The translations under genes were made by a program, and so were the position numbers. Source: Phanerochaete sordida (lineage: Eukaryota; Basidiomycota; Agaricomycetes; Polyporales; Phanerochaetaceae). Taken from it: a stretch of 64,000 nucleotides of DNA. Numbering within the stretch: position 1 is the stretch's first letter; every line of letters starts with the position of its first letter. The notes beneath the pieces are model-generated. The model saw only the letters and a list, made by a program, of their open reading frames with translations. It made no database searches and had not been told where the DNA came from. The DNA lies in assembly GCA_019973155.2 (NCBI GenBank), contig BPQB01000001.1, forward strand, positions 372,001 to 436,000. Reading direction: 5' to 3'. Shown here piece after piece: positions 21,701-33,704 of the stretch.

Positions 21701-24700
21701 GCGACGCGGCGCGTGACTCAGATCGCTGGCCCGCGGCGCGCCTGCTGCTGACTGGGCTCGGTGTGCCCCAAGCTGCGTCGAAGCCTGATGAGACAGCGTC
21801 AGGCGACAGAGCCTGCGACAGCTCGGCGTTCTTGGTGAGCGAGCCGGCGTGCTATCAGCGTGCAGCATCTCATCTGTATTACGGTTTTCTATTACTCTAG
21901 CAACGCGCCTCGCGCGTGGCGTGCCCGGATGACGGCGAATGCGTCAGTCATGGCCGCCTGACCGTGACGCTTCGCCACGCCACGAACGAGGTCTCTTTGG
22001 ATGCCTTAATGGGTGCGTTCCCCAGTCAATGTCACGTCGCGAGTTAATATCTGATCCATCTCAGTCGCTGCCTCCAGTGAACAACATCGATGCTCTGCGC
22101 AAATTGCAGCTTCAAATGCGACTGCGAAGTCGTCTCCGCCTGACATGCGTTGCCCAGCATCCCGCGGTGCATCTAATCACATCCCTATCCCTCGCTCACG
22201 ACTGGTCAACATCGAGTCACGCCCTGCACCGTTGCAACTCTCTCACAGCAAGGACCAATGCCCCTGTGCAGGACAGGTCTCGCCTCGCCTATCGAGCTGT
22301 GACACGCACACATCGAACCTCCGACTTCATTTCCGAGGGTACACATCGCTTGACGACCAGGGTCGCCCTCCTGTGCGCAAACCCCAACCGATGTGCTCGG
22401 CCGTCGTAACTTCTAATGGGACCCCAAGGCCCACTTTGCCGTCCTCGCAAATACGCCCTCCGCTGAATCACGCTGTGCCCCCACTCGCTTTGGCGACGCT
22501 CTTCACCAGCCACACGCCCCCTCTGCGCACATCCTCGCGGATAGTGCTCAAATTTCGCACAGCCCGGACGCTTTCGTCGCGCCTCGGCACGCCGCCGCCG
22601 CAGGCACGCCCGCCAATCCGCGCGCTGCACCGCACGCCCCGAACGCGCACTGCGCGCGGTCGAGACCGCGGCACCGCCACGGGGGCCGCTCGCCCGTCTG
22701 GGGAAGTCACCCTCGTTTGCGCAACAGCCGGCGCTGTGCAGCCGTCCCAGGCCGCGCACCGCTCCTCGCTGTGCGCGCCCGCCGAGCCGCGCGCCGCACG
22801 ACCCGCGTATCTCCGCGCGCGTCGCGGAGCCTAGAACGCACTCCGCACACGCTAAACGCGCGCACGCGCCCCGCCGTAGAGGGCGTCCGCAAGACTTGGT
22901 ATCGCCGCGCCCGGTGCGGCAGACCCTCGCACGGCAGCACGCGCGCCCCGCCCCGCCACACGAACGCACGAAGCCTATCACGGCAGCCCACCGCGCACCC
23001 TCGCGCCGCCGCCGGGCACGCGCTGCGGACGGAGGGCGTGCGCGCGCTGGCGCCGCCGCGGATCGGCGTGCGCACCGAAGCCGCGCGAAGCCACGGGCCA
23101 CGCCAGGACACGCAGCTCGGAGCGGTGCGCGCAGTGCGACGCGCGCGCCGGGCTCAGTCGCCGCCAGGGAGCCCGCGCCGGTGCTCCTGGGGTGCGCCGG
23201 GGCGCCCGCACAATGTCCTGTGTATTGCGCCGGGCGTGCGCGATTCGCGGTGCGCGCGTGCGCACCCGCGCCGCTGCTTCTGCGTGCTGTGCGGTGCCGC
23301 CGGGGCGCGATCTCGTACCGCTCCTGCGGATCCCCTGACTGGCCGCCGTGCGAATGCGCGAGGGCCGCTCTGCGCGCTCGATCGCGTTTGATTCTCCTGG
23401 CCGCCTGCGGCGCAGGGCGCGACGGTCGGTACGCGCGTGCTTCTGCGACGGTGCTCCTAATGCTGATAGGGCCTGTAATCGTCTTTGGTTCACAGCCCCC
23501 AGGACAGTGCCTACGGTTCCGCAGCGCGATCGTGCAATTTGACCGAACCTTGTATGCTCGGACGCAGTCGACCCGAGCAAAAACCCTGCAAAGGCCTGCA
23601 ACGCGGCCGTGCTCGTCGCAGCGGCATATGCATGGACCTTACCCACAGCCTGTCTATGCGGCCGAGGGTGCGTCCCACCGCAAATGCTGAGATCCCACAT
23701 TCATCCTCATCCCCTACCTTCATTTCTCAGGTGACAATGATTGACATTACCGCCGCCCTGCAATTGTATTCCGGCGTTCACCAGCACGATCGGGGCCGCG
23801 AAACCTTGAGGCGGCTGCCGCCTGAAGCGCAACCCCGTGCCTTCTCGCACCTGCCGTCTTGGGCCACGCCGTGCGCCACGAGCCCGATCGCAGCCTGCAC
23901 TCTGTCCCGCCACTCTGCGCCGCGCTCGCCCTCCTTCTGGCTAGCCAGGAACAGCAAGCGTCCCCACGGGCCCGATCGCCAGCCACGGCGGCGGGGCCCC
24001 TTTCGGCTCGATCGGGGCGGCGGCGGGTGACCAGGTATGAATCGCTCCCGCAGGCGCGAGACGCGGTCGCGTGCGCGCGGAAGGGCCTCTGGCGTTCGTG
24101 TTCCCGGAACCTCGGTGCCAGGTGGACGGTGGCGTTAGGCCGGCGCGCGGGGCGCGATTCAGGGCCGCGCGCATGGTCCGGTTTTCAACATGGGGCTGCA
24201 ATACGGATCGCAGGTGGGCTGTCTGGCATTTCATCCGGTGCTCACACTACATCGTCGGATGCTTCAGGCTCAACCGCAGTGCGGTACCGTACACGAGGCG
24301 GGCGCGTGCATCGCGACACGACAGGCCCGATGATCAACGGGAGATATGCCCTTGTGCTCCACCGTGGCCATTTCGAAGTCAGGTCAGCCATAATCCTCTC
24401 CCAGACGGACATTGCAATGCTGATGTACCGCGGTCAGCCTCGCCAAGCCTGCACTCGCTATGTCCGCCGTTTCCAATAGCAACATCCCGACGACGATGCG
24501 CCAGCCGCGCCTGTGTCAGCCTCGCTATGGCGCCCGACGTCATCCAATCTATTCTTCCCTACTTCCTCACCTCTCCCATCTACCATCCGACCCTGGAGGT
24601 CTCTCAGCTCGGTTTGAGACCCGTCGCCGTCGGTCGTTACTCCTGTCCCGCGCCCATCGCGTCCGCGCACCAGGCGAACGCCTTCCGCACCCGCGACTCT

Positions 24701-24723
24701 GACGTCAGACCACGACGCTGACG

Positions 24724-27073
24724 ATGCCTCGCCGCCAAGGGCGCCCGACGCCGACCTGGAGTACGCCATTTGCGCTGCTCGCGATCGCACGGCTCGCCTG
24801 GTGCGCACCCCCGTCCTTGCCCGCGGCCGACCGGTTCGGAGTGGGCTACTGGTCTTCGCATGACGCGCACAGCGAGGAGGGCCTCTGGCAGGTCGGCGGC
24901 CACGTGCTCGACCGCAGGCAGGCGCAGGAACAGGCCGTCGTGACGCAGACGGTCTTCTCGACCGTGGTGCAGACCGAGACCGCGACGACGTACACCACCG
25001 TCGCACCGGCAGGCTCGGACACGACGACGCCTTCTGCGGCTCCTCCTACTTCGCCTTCGCCCGATACGTCCGCGCCCACTACCGATGCCTCGCCTTCTGT
25101 TTCATCGCCGCCTTCGGCGAACGACAGTCCTACGGCCGATCCTACGAACGTCATCGTGTCTTCTACGACTGTGGCGCCATCTGACTCCACGCCCGCCACC
25201 TCTGGTACGAACGCTGTAGCTGCCCCCGCGCAGCCAACGGAAAGTAGCGGTTTCGCTGCCCAGCCCGTACTGTTCCTACCTCCGGTTGAACCTCTGCCTA
25301 CTGGCCCACCTCAAGTGCCAGTTCCTCTGCCTCTGCCTACCGCTCCGCCGTCAGCTCTTGTCCCCTCTGCGTTGCCTCAGCCTAGCGATATCATGACGTC
25401 CATTGCCCCTCCTTCTGATGCCGAGGGATCACGTTCATCGGCGTCCCCCGCACCACCTGCCCAGCCAACGTCTCAGCCAGTCCAACAACAGCCGCTTCAG
25501 CCGCTGGTCATGTCGTACTACCCTTCCTACACGTCGTCCGTGTTCCCACCGGAGAAGGTGGATTTCACCCGCTACGACTGGGTGGATTTCGCGTTCGCCG
25601 TACCCCAACAGGACTTCAGCATAGGCTGGGATGGCTCAGACAACTCCCCAGACCTGCTCAAGCGGCTTGTGGCGAACGCTCACGCAAAAGGGAAACACGT
25701 CAAGGTCAGCATCGGCGGCTGGACCGGAAGCAAATACTTCTCGCCCGCGGTTTCATCGCCGCAGAACCGGCAGCGATTCGTAAACAACATCGCGCAGCTG
25801 TACCGTCAGTATAACATCGACGGCATCGACATTGACTGGGAATTCCCCGGCCAGGCTGGAAATGACGGAAATATCGTGACGCCACAAGATACAGCGAACT
25901 ACCTCGCCTTTCTCCAGTTGCTCCGGCAGACGCTGCCGCCGCAGGCGAAAATCAGCGCCGCTACCATGACTGTGCCGTGGGCAGGTACGGACGGCCAACC
26001 TCTCCGGGACGTGACTGCCTTCGCACAGGTGCTTGATTGGATCTTGATAATGAATTACGACACTTGGGGATGTAAGTTATATTTTCAGCTGTTGAAAGTG
26101 CATATACTGATACTTCGCAGCTACGAACCCTCCGGGACCAAACGCCCCTCTCAGCAACGCGTGCCACAACTCGACCCAGAACTCTGCGAGCGCCGTCGCG
26201 GGCGTCACTGCGTGGACCGCCGCTGGCTTCCCCGCGAGCAAGATCGTGCTCGGCGTCCCGTCGTACGGCTACATCTCGACGTCCTCCGCGAGCTATCTGC
26301 AGACCCGCGCCACGCTCCCTGTGCGGCGGATGCCGACAAGGAGGCACCTCCCGATGCACCTCAACGGAATCCCTGCCGACGTGCTCGGCGACACGGGTGT
26401 ACCAGGCACGCTCCTGCATTCCGACGGTGCCAGCGCCGACGCCGTGAAAGCGGGCGTCCCGATGGTCATGAACGAAGACGGGAAGGCCGCGGATGGAGGA
26501 GTGCAGTTCCGGGACCTGGTCCAGCAGGGCGTGCTCCAGTACATCTCGGCGTATAGCGAAGCTGCGACGCGTGTGAAGGCCGACGCCTCGGAGGGCGACT
26601 CTGGAGCCGGCGACAGCGCGGACGACAGTTCTGGGGACTCGACCACCGGCGACGATCAACACGGCTCTGACGGCTCTGACGGCGGCAGCGAAGATGATTC
26701 TTCTGGCGACGACCCTGACTCCGACGGCGACTCTGGCATTCTAGGCGTCCTGCCTTCCGCACTAGGTCTTTCTGGGCTCACGGATGTCGAATCTACGGCT
26801 GTAAACGCGCTATCCTTTGCCGGTCACAAGATCGTCAATGTTTACACGGGACTCAAGGGCTTCGTACGGCTCTGGGATGCATGCTCAAGCTCACCATATC
26901 TGCGCTCGGCGGCATCTGGACAGGTTGTGACATATGACGATCCACAAAGCCTCGAGATGAAGGCAACCTACGCGCGATATGCTGGCCTTCGAGGAGTCAA
27001 TATGTTCGATGTGCATGGGGACACGGATAACGGAGACTTGGTAGACGCCATAAGGCGAGGCTTGGGCTTGTGA
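24724..27073 (+). CDS. GH18 chitinase, secreted, with long low-complexity linker
   Basis: Two exons, 24724-26071 and 26121-27073, giving 766 aa; the phase closes. GH18 chitinases hydrolyse chitin by substrate-assisted catalysis. The N-terminus has a moderately hydrophobic leader (FALLAIARLAWC). Residues about 80-255 are a Ser/Thr/Pro-rich, probably O-glycosylated linker. The barrel starts near residue 260 (VMSYYPSYTSS). It includes the KVSIGGWTGSKYFS strand, the complete catalytic DGIDIDWEFPG motif near 370, MNYDTWG at the exon junction, and a C-terminal VTYDDPQSLEMKA/GVNMFDVHGD module. An Asp/Ser/Gly-rich acidic insertion of about 60 residues interrupts the C-terminal part of the catalytic domain, which is unusual. 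It is the only confident gene in the loop between the inverted arms. Likely roles are wall remodelling or nutrition; the target is not visible in the sequence. Confidence 0.92.
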
Positions 27074-27539
27074 TATTGATCGTGTACGATGTCCCGATCC
27101 CTGCTCTTTGTCGCAAATGCTACATGGTTGAATTTTCGGACCATACTCGTGGAGTGCTGCAAAACATAGATACACGTCCACGTGACAGGATTGACACCGA
27201 GCCCACATAGAACGCAAAATAGGGAAATTTGGACAGGCGCTGTCCCGCGAATCGTTGTTGTGCTTCCGAAGAAGCCCCTGTACTTGGCGACGATGCTGAA
27301 GCCACGTTGGTCGTTTGCTGTGACGTGTTGAGCAGCGGCGCAGAAAAAGGTAACGTCGGGAAGATCTGAGAGTGTACGGTGGCCGTCAGCACGCGGGATC
27401 GCGATGCAGAAACCCAAGTCGCCTTCATGATTCGGGTCGATCTAGCTGGATCAGATATGTACGCATGCAGATAGGAAATGGTGTCTTCAGGAAGCTCGAG
27501 AAAGGTGTTTCACGGGATTGTCGTAACAGTTCTGGCCAC
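27074..27539. other. Chitinase 3' flank up to the right inverted arm
   Basis: About 465 bp, AT-richer than the loop interior, no coding pattern. The right arm of the inverted repeat becomes recognisable at about 27540. Confidence 0.4.
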
Positions 27540-29740
27540 GCACGTAAGGCGGGCACAGCCCTGGGCATGGGAAGGGGCACCGCTCTCGATGAGGTCGCCG
27601 AAGGCGGTCGAGAGCTTGGCTTGTAGTCTGGACTGTCGGCGGCACATCGATGGCTCTGGCGAGACCGCAGACGATCTCACACTTGCGGAGGAAGAGGGCG
27701 GCGTGTGCTGACGAAGCTCAGGGAGCGTGAACGATGGGGCACAAGTCTTGCGATTGGCCGACAAGGGCGAGCTCTGGGCCTCAGGAGCGCGAAGCCACGC
27801 GAAGACAGCGCACAGGGACATCCATGCGCCAGGCCGTCGTTACGAGAGGTCTTGCAGCGTCGAGAGGAGTGTCTTCGGATATCGGTGCGGTGCCCGGCTC
27901 TATGAAGCACGATGACCTTCGGTCTGCGACAGGGCCGTCAATGGGCGATCCGTGACGACAGACGACGCACGAACCGTACCGTAGCGCGAGTTCATTTTGC
28001 AAGAGGGTAACCACGAGAGCAAAGCGTCGACTGACACTTCTGCATGCGGGCCACGCCGTCTGGTCTGGGCGGACGACGAAGAATGCATGCAGACCTATCG
28101 GTGGAGGCTTTTGACTTTCCGCGCTCGGGACTGGCGTACGTTATGTGTCCGCGCACAATCGCCCTCGCGCCTTCGTCGAGCCCATTGCAGCCGGTCTGGG
28201 GCGGGTCTGGCTCGTCGATGAGCGCACACAAGGCGGCCGTAGAGGTGCGACGTGCATCGGATTACCGCACCTTCGGTGTCCCCAGTACGTTACCCCCCAC
28301 AGCTTCCCATACGTCCCATCCCCGATGCCAATTCATCGACCGTGCAAGAGCGCCGCCCATCGACCGGATTGTCGTCTAGACCGTCGGCGCGAGTGCGAAG
28401 GGTGGAGGGGTGAGCGGCGCGAAAGGCATGTCGCGCACGATCGAGAGGCGGGCACCGTCCGTGCCCTCTATCTCCCCAGCGACGTGGGCGGACAGCAAAC
28501 AGGGTCGGGGTGCCCGCGCTGGTCCTTAAGTAGGCGAGTCACGTAATGACGTAGACCGCCGCCTGGACTGCAGGGCTGTTCGCAGACCAGCGTGGGCCTG
28601 GGTGGGCGTTCTCAGGTTGCGTAACGGTGTGAGAGCTGCGCGCAGGGATGGCAGGCGATAGATGTGGCCTGGTGCATGTCGTCAGGGAAGTCAGGTCCAT
28701 GACGAGAGCTCGACGTACTTGTTCGAGTTTGAGGGTACCTGGTCTTTTCTGTGTTGGCGGGCGACCCCAGAGCTTGATATTGTCGGACGAGCGAGCGGAT
28801 CCGAGTGTACGCGCCGACAGTGACCTCATGCTATGCATTTCCATGGTTGCCCACGGTCCCGTTGCGACGACGTCATGGTGAACGACGAAGAGGGAGGATC
28901 CTCGCCGCTGCGCTCGCTGCTTCGGCGTTTCTACGGGCGTCTATTGACGCGCCTTCCGCTGGCTGTTCGCTTTGAAAGTCGTTCACCACCACACATCCAA
29001 GGATGCAAAGTTGACCACTTGTTCAGACCTGAAGTATACATTATATCTTCAAGCAGTGTACTTTTCTTTGTCTTTCAGAAACTCTCGGATGCGAGAATAC
29101 CGACTTCACATATACTTCCAACAAGATCACCGCACTGCCTGGCCTGACAACTCTTCTCTTCCTACCGCGCGGCCTTTTTCTGTGGCAGCTCCGTCTGGTG
29201 CCAGCTCTAATCTGAGATCTGACACCCCACCCTTCTGTCTCATCCCAAACGTTCTCCCAGACAAGCGCAGCCTCCCGGGACATCGACGCGGTAAGTAATT
29301 TCGCCTCCCCGTAGCCTGTTCCATCCAAGCTGACTTACCACGCCATCTTCGTCCAGAATTTGCTGGAACAAATTTGTGTCTGCGTCTCACGCGCTGCTGC
29401 TGAAGGCGTACCCAATGTCAGGCAGGTCTCGCTACAGGTGCAGCGCTCCCGCGCGTAAGCTCTCCGTGGCACTCCAGGAATGCGAACGGACGCGCGTCGG
29501 CCAAGTGTCGGCCACGTACATGCTCGCCTGAGATTTCGTTGCGCAGCCTCGCCATGAACGGCCGTAGGTTGCTGATGCGATGCAGGAAGAGCAGCGCGGA
29601 TGCTTCATTACCCCGGCCCTTTGCGCCGTCGCGGAACGTCCCGGGGCAGCCTGCGTGTTTTCGCTGCCAGAGTGCGTAGGCGTCGCGTTTTGGTATACAG
29701 ACGAAGTGCCGCTACTCTTCTCATCTCTATGTGCTAGTGC
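27540..29740. repeat. Inner inverted repeat, right arm
   Basis: Reverse-complement partner of 11330-13560. The best-conserved part is about 27600-28870, non-coding. From about 28870 outward, similarity drops, and it continues through the decayed family-A copy to about 29740. Small indels relative to the left arm are visible near 28060 (a few bases around the GTCTGGTC/CCGTCC site) and elsewhere, and they break the frames that are open on the left arm. Confidence 0.85.
29075..29730 (-). pseudogene. Decayed family-A copy A4
   Basis: Minus-strand remnant aligned to A3 from about A3 residue 55 to the stop (TGA at 29077-29075). Recognisable pieces fall in different frames: VWDETEGWGV in one, LRLELAPDGAATEKGR in a second, and LEVYVKSVF with the final SF-stop in a third. 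At least two frameshifts and loss of the N-terminal region make it non-functional. It occupies the mirror position of the intact A3 gene, so one member of this pair has died while the other kept its frame. Confidence 0.8.
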
Positions 29741-30820
29741 GCATGGCACATACCAACCTGCGACTCGCGATCAGTATCGAACCAAAATCGCGAGGCCGCG
29801 TCGTGCCAGACTGCCGCAGGGATCGACACGGTGATTTTTTGTAAAATTAACGAAGAGCGGTGATCCATATTTCAGCGCAGATCGACACGCAGGTCCATTC
29901 GTGCAAATGGTGAGTAGCACTTTTATCCTTGGGGAATTACAACATTTGATCATGGACCCCAATAAAACCAATTTAGACATATTCAGGGCATTTTTCTGCG
30001 ATGCCTGCGTCTTCATTTCATCTTGTTCAAGGCATCTATGGACTAGATTGACACGCCTGCCTGCGTACTGGAAACCGAACACATCGAAGTTGCGCTGTAA
30101 GCGACGCATCAAGGGCGTATCGTGTCATGTTCGCTTCTAAGTAGGTGTATGGCAAGCATCTATGCCTGTGATCCACACTCTCAATTCTCCCAGTGCAGGC
30201 ACTGAAGCTAAAGCAAACAATAGCATCGCTGCTATAGCTGCGCGGTGAAAGTTGGAGGGACAATTCCAGGTCAGCGTGCACACAACCCTCATATTTCGCT
30301 AAAAGATTACACAGCTTAGAATATGTTTCTTCAAACGCTGAGGTTGGTCAGTATGGTGCTGATGAGAGCGCGGCTCTTGTCCGAAACTCCAGAACTCCTT
30401 GACTAGACGTGGAGTTAGGTGTGATGCCGCGGCGGCGCTTCGAAACAGTAGCATGTTTACTGCGTGGTGGAGAACGTGCGTGGGGTTTCCCCTCCAAGTT
30501 TATCTGCTAAACGTGCATTGACGCAGCAGTGAGTAGAAGATGTAGGAGCCGTGCTGCATATACGATACCATGTCGCGCAAGTACACCAAGATGGCCTCGA
30601 TCTATCGACTGGCTGACGTTTCGCAAGCTGACTCAAAGCATGCTGAGTAGATCACTCCGTTGGTTCTCGTCTCCCGCGGTGAAGGCCTCCTCTGGCGCCG
30701 GGACCCTTTCTGGCAACGCGGGTCATTCCACGACCAGGGGAAGCGATAACGCAGGCATATTCCGTCGACTCCTCGACCTACCTGTGAGGCCTGTCCTGTC
30801 CAAACATTCAGTCTTTCGCC
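29741..30820. other. 1.1-kb spacer between A4 remnant and B2
   Basis: No credible protein or repeat. The last 300 bp must contain the B2 promoter and leader. It mirrors 10169-11178 on the left arm. Confidence 0.4.
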
Positions 30821-31874
30821 ATGAACGCCATTCTCTCCCGTCATCCAGACACCGCTGGCTTCACTTCCGTACCCACAGCCGACTCAGCAGATACAGACGA
30901 GCCACTCGACATGCCAGATCACTGGAATCTCAACTTCACTGAGAATGCGCCCAAATTCGTGAGGCTACCACTGCGGGTGTTCCTGAAGCTGCTCTGCTTG
31001 GCCTCTCTTGGCCACGCGAGTATGGAGAGCTATTGGAAGGTGTGCCGCGAGGATGAGAGGACGTGGCTAGAGAGCACCGATAGATTGATGGACCGGCTGA
31101 ATGCCATCGTTCTAGTGGTACGCAAATGTTCTATGACACTTGCGGCGTATACACTTACTTCAAATGCAGGCCGGTTTGGTTCTCAGCTCGACCGCTGCGT
31201 TCGTAACGACAGCGCCACCGACGGACGGCGATTTCAACTACAACGTGTATGCGGCATACATCCTCCTCTTAATTTCTTTTTTGAGCTCCCTCGGCACGCT
31301 CATGGTGGGAGCCGGTATCGCGTTTGTCCTGGCGAAGTGCGATCGCGACTGGTTCGTCGACGTACGCATCCGTCTGTAGAATTCGCAGCTGTACGTAATC
31401 CGCTGACGTGATTTTCTCGAACAGACCCACTTGGGCTCGCAGTCGCGCATCCTCTGTACAATGTATATCATCGCGTACCCGTTCTGCTCCATGTCGTTCT
31501 CCGGGACGATGGCTGCGCTAGGTACGTCTTGCAGACGTCTCGATCGGATGAGTACTCATCGTCGAGCAGGGTTACTAGTATCGGCGTTCAATTCGCCGAA
31601 TGAGCTGATAGCAAAGGGCGGGCACGGCATCTGGCTTCTGTTCTGGCCGCTGTCGTGCCTCTTCGGGTGGTACTGGACGCAGGTTCCAGTGAGGAACCAG
31701 AAGCTCTCTGGCCTACAGCCGTCGAGAATCCACTGCGAGTGCCCGTACCTCCGCAGCATAATGGAGCCAGCGTTGGTGGACCTGATCCATTCCAAGGACC
31801 CCGCTACGCGCGAAATAGTGAAACTGACGATGGACGAAGTCGAGATGGGAGATTGCGCAGCGCTACCAAGCTAA
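30821..31874 (+). CDS. Family-B multi-pass membrane protein, copy B2
   Basis: Four exons, 30821-31117, 31170-31361, 31425-31521 and 31570-31874, giving 296 aa; all phases close. I do not recognise the family by name. After about 30 polar residues comes MPDHWNLNF, a short hydrophobic segment (LRVFLKLLCLASLGH), then SYWKVC and RLMDRLNAIVLV. That leads into a hydrophobic stretch ending in TTAPP, a long double segment YILLLISFLSSLGTLMVG, a span starting ILCTMYIIAYPF, and a fourth with WLLFWPLSCLFGWYW. The C-terminal 60 residues are polar, with a CECPYL motif. The third intron (48 nt) has no stop and is a multiple of three, so its retention would add 16 residues. It sits tandem to B3 and is the right-arm partner of B1. 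Confidence 0.82.
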
Positions 31875-32677
31875 ACTTCTAGCATCCACGAGTACTGTGC
31901 TCGACTGCAGTTAAATGCCAGAGTCCCTCAGGTTGGCAGCTGCCGCTCGAAGCGACCGTGACATGTATGTCTGCTTCACGTCCTAACATCTCTGGTATAT
32001 GCACCTCAAGATATCAACTCCAGCCAAGAGGGGGCCTCCACGATGTCGTGAAATACTTTCGTACAGGCACACTATCTTTGGCGATGCGCAGCGTCGTGCG
32101 AATCCAAAGGCAGCCTGGTATCGTCACAGTGTGTTAAACTTCGGGTGCTGCTGATGTTCCAAGGGTCTCAGCTAGGGTCTGCCGGTCGGACTGTGAGATT
32201 CTTGGGATATCTGTGGCATAACATATCTCGGCCGCATGTCCAGGAGAACTTCCGGGGCTTCTGACAAACAATGCGATGGACACGCGGTGAGTAAGGTTCT
32301 TCCTTCGCTGTAGGCGTGGACTGACAAATCGAAGATAGAGCAGCTGCCCGCCCAGGCCACACTCGGCACTCGCCACGTCATTCGCGGGTTTGAGGACGCA
32401 TTGTGTGACGCTCTAGGTAGTATGTAAATCTCGAGCTGTCAGAGGGCGCACTGGCAGTGACATCGAAAGGTGTGCAGAACGTTCACCCCACGGAAATTTT
32501 TTGTAGAAAGTTATGTTCATCAGCGACATGGAAGCTTGCAACAAGAACGCCAGGACCCTTTCCGGCGAATGAACGGCATCTTCCAGGTGAGTATGTCCTT
32601 CCCGCGCATCGTACTATATGCTGTATCTCGCCCCCTGAACAGCTCATTCCACTGCGCCACATCCTCAGCCGTTTACT
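31875..32677. other. Intergenic between B2 and B3
   Basis: About 800 bp without a credible gene. An ATGAACGGCATC...CAG followed by GTGAGT at 32569-32592 resembles a short exon with a donor site and could be a 5' non-coding exon or upstream start of B3, but no acceptor that joins in frame is convincing. Confidence 0.4.
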
Positions 32678-33704
32678 ATGGATCACTCAATGTCGCGGGG
32701 CCGCAGCCGTACCGCTGGTATTTCTGGCGGCTCCACAGCTGCTAGCAAACGAGAGATGCCGGAATACTGGAAATTCGAGTTCGACGGGATGCCCACATTT
32801 CTGCGTCTGCCACTGCAGACATTCTTGACGCTCATCTGCCTAGCCTCCCTCGGTCACAGGGACCTGACCAGCTACTGGGAGGTGTGCTCGGACGAGCGTA
32901 GATGGCTCGAAAGCAATGACAGGCTTATGGACCGGCTGAACGCCATTGTCCTTGTGGTGCGTCGCATACTCTATGTTCACTTCACGCGATCTGAAGCGGG
33001 ATACAGGCTGGCTTGGTCCTTAGCTCGAACGCGGCCTTCCTCACGACAGCGCCGCCGATCCCCGCCGATTTCAACTACAACGAGTACAAGTCGTACATCT
33101 GCCTGTTGATATCGTTCACGTCTGCCCTCGGCACGCTCATCGTGGGGTCTGGCATCACGTTTATCATGGCAAAATGCAGTCAAGATTGGTTTCTTAAGGT
33201 GCGCAACCTCCTCTGCACCTCGAAGCCCGCATCAGTCGCTCACGTTTTACCCTCGTACAGAGCCACTTGGGATCGCGGTCGCGCATCCTGTGCACGATGT
33301 ATCTCATTTCCTTTCCGTTCGCCTCCATCTCCTTCTCCGGTGCTATTGGCGCGCTGGGTACGCTTATACTGTGATCACCCTGCTAGCACGGTACTTAATT
33401 ATCTTCTCCAGGATTGTTGATAGCAGCATGGAGCTCGCCAAACCACATAGTGGCGAATGGCGGGATCTGGCTGCTACTCTGGCCACTCACCTGCCTGCCC
33501 ATGTGGTTTTGGACCCAGGTTCCGGTAAAAAATCAAAACCGAAAGCGCTTCCCGAGGAACCAGATCGACTGCAAGTGCCCGTATCTCCGTCAAACTTTGG
33601 CGTTGGTAGTGGACCGCATTAATATTGACCAGAAGGACTCTGGTAGCCGCGCCGAGCAGGAGTCAGCCTCTGTAGAACCACAGCTGCCATACACTACAGC
33701 ATAA
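32678..33704 (+). CDS. Family-B multi-pass membrane protein, copy B3
   Basis: Four exons, 32678-32956, 33007-33198, 33261-33357 and 33412-33704, giving 286 aa. The 192- and 97-nt internal exons and all intron phases match B1 and B2. The same landmarks follow in order: MPEYWKFEF, LASLGHRDL, SYWEVC, LNAIVLV, FLTTAPP, the ICLLISFTSALGTLIVG double segment, ILCTMYLISFPF, and WLLLWPLTCLPMWFW, then a polar tail with CKCPYL. No signal peptide. Function unknown; predicted to lie in a membrane with about five hydrophobic stretches. It has no counterpart on the left arm, so it is either a right-side tandem duplicate or a left-side loss. Confidence 0.82.

Larger units (their letters stand above)
13561..24723. 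other. GC- and CpG-rich gene-poor block in the palindrome loop
   Basis: About 11 kb of very high GC content with dense CGCG/GCGC words, especially 13.5-17.3, 18.1-18.8, 21.0-21.8 and 22.5-24.2 kb. Because stop codons are scarce in such sequence, long frames are open on both strands at the same place, but they encode Arg/Ala/Pro-rich strings with no family-like order. I accept only a mariner-like element (15093-15588) and one possible small gene (18228-18668) within it. The CpG richness is the opposite of what cytosine methylation or RIP-like mutation leaves in silenced fungal repeats. I see no reverse transcriptase, transposase, helicase or rRNA. Confidence 0.6.

Noticed and set aside
22289..23700. 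Paired 240-270-codon frames on both strands
   Set aside because: Same GC artefact; Arg/Ala-rich strings without domains.
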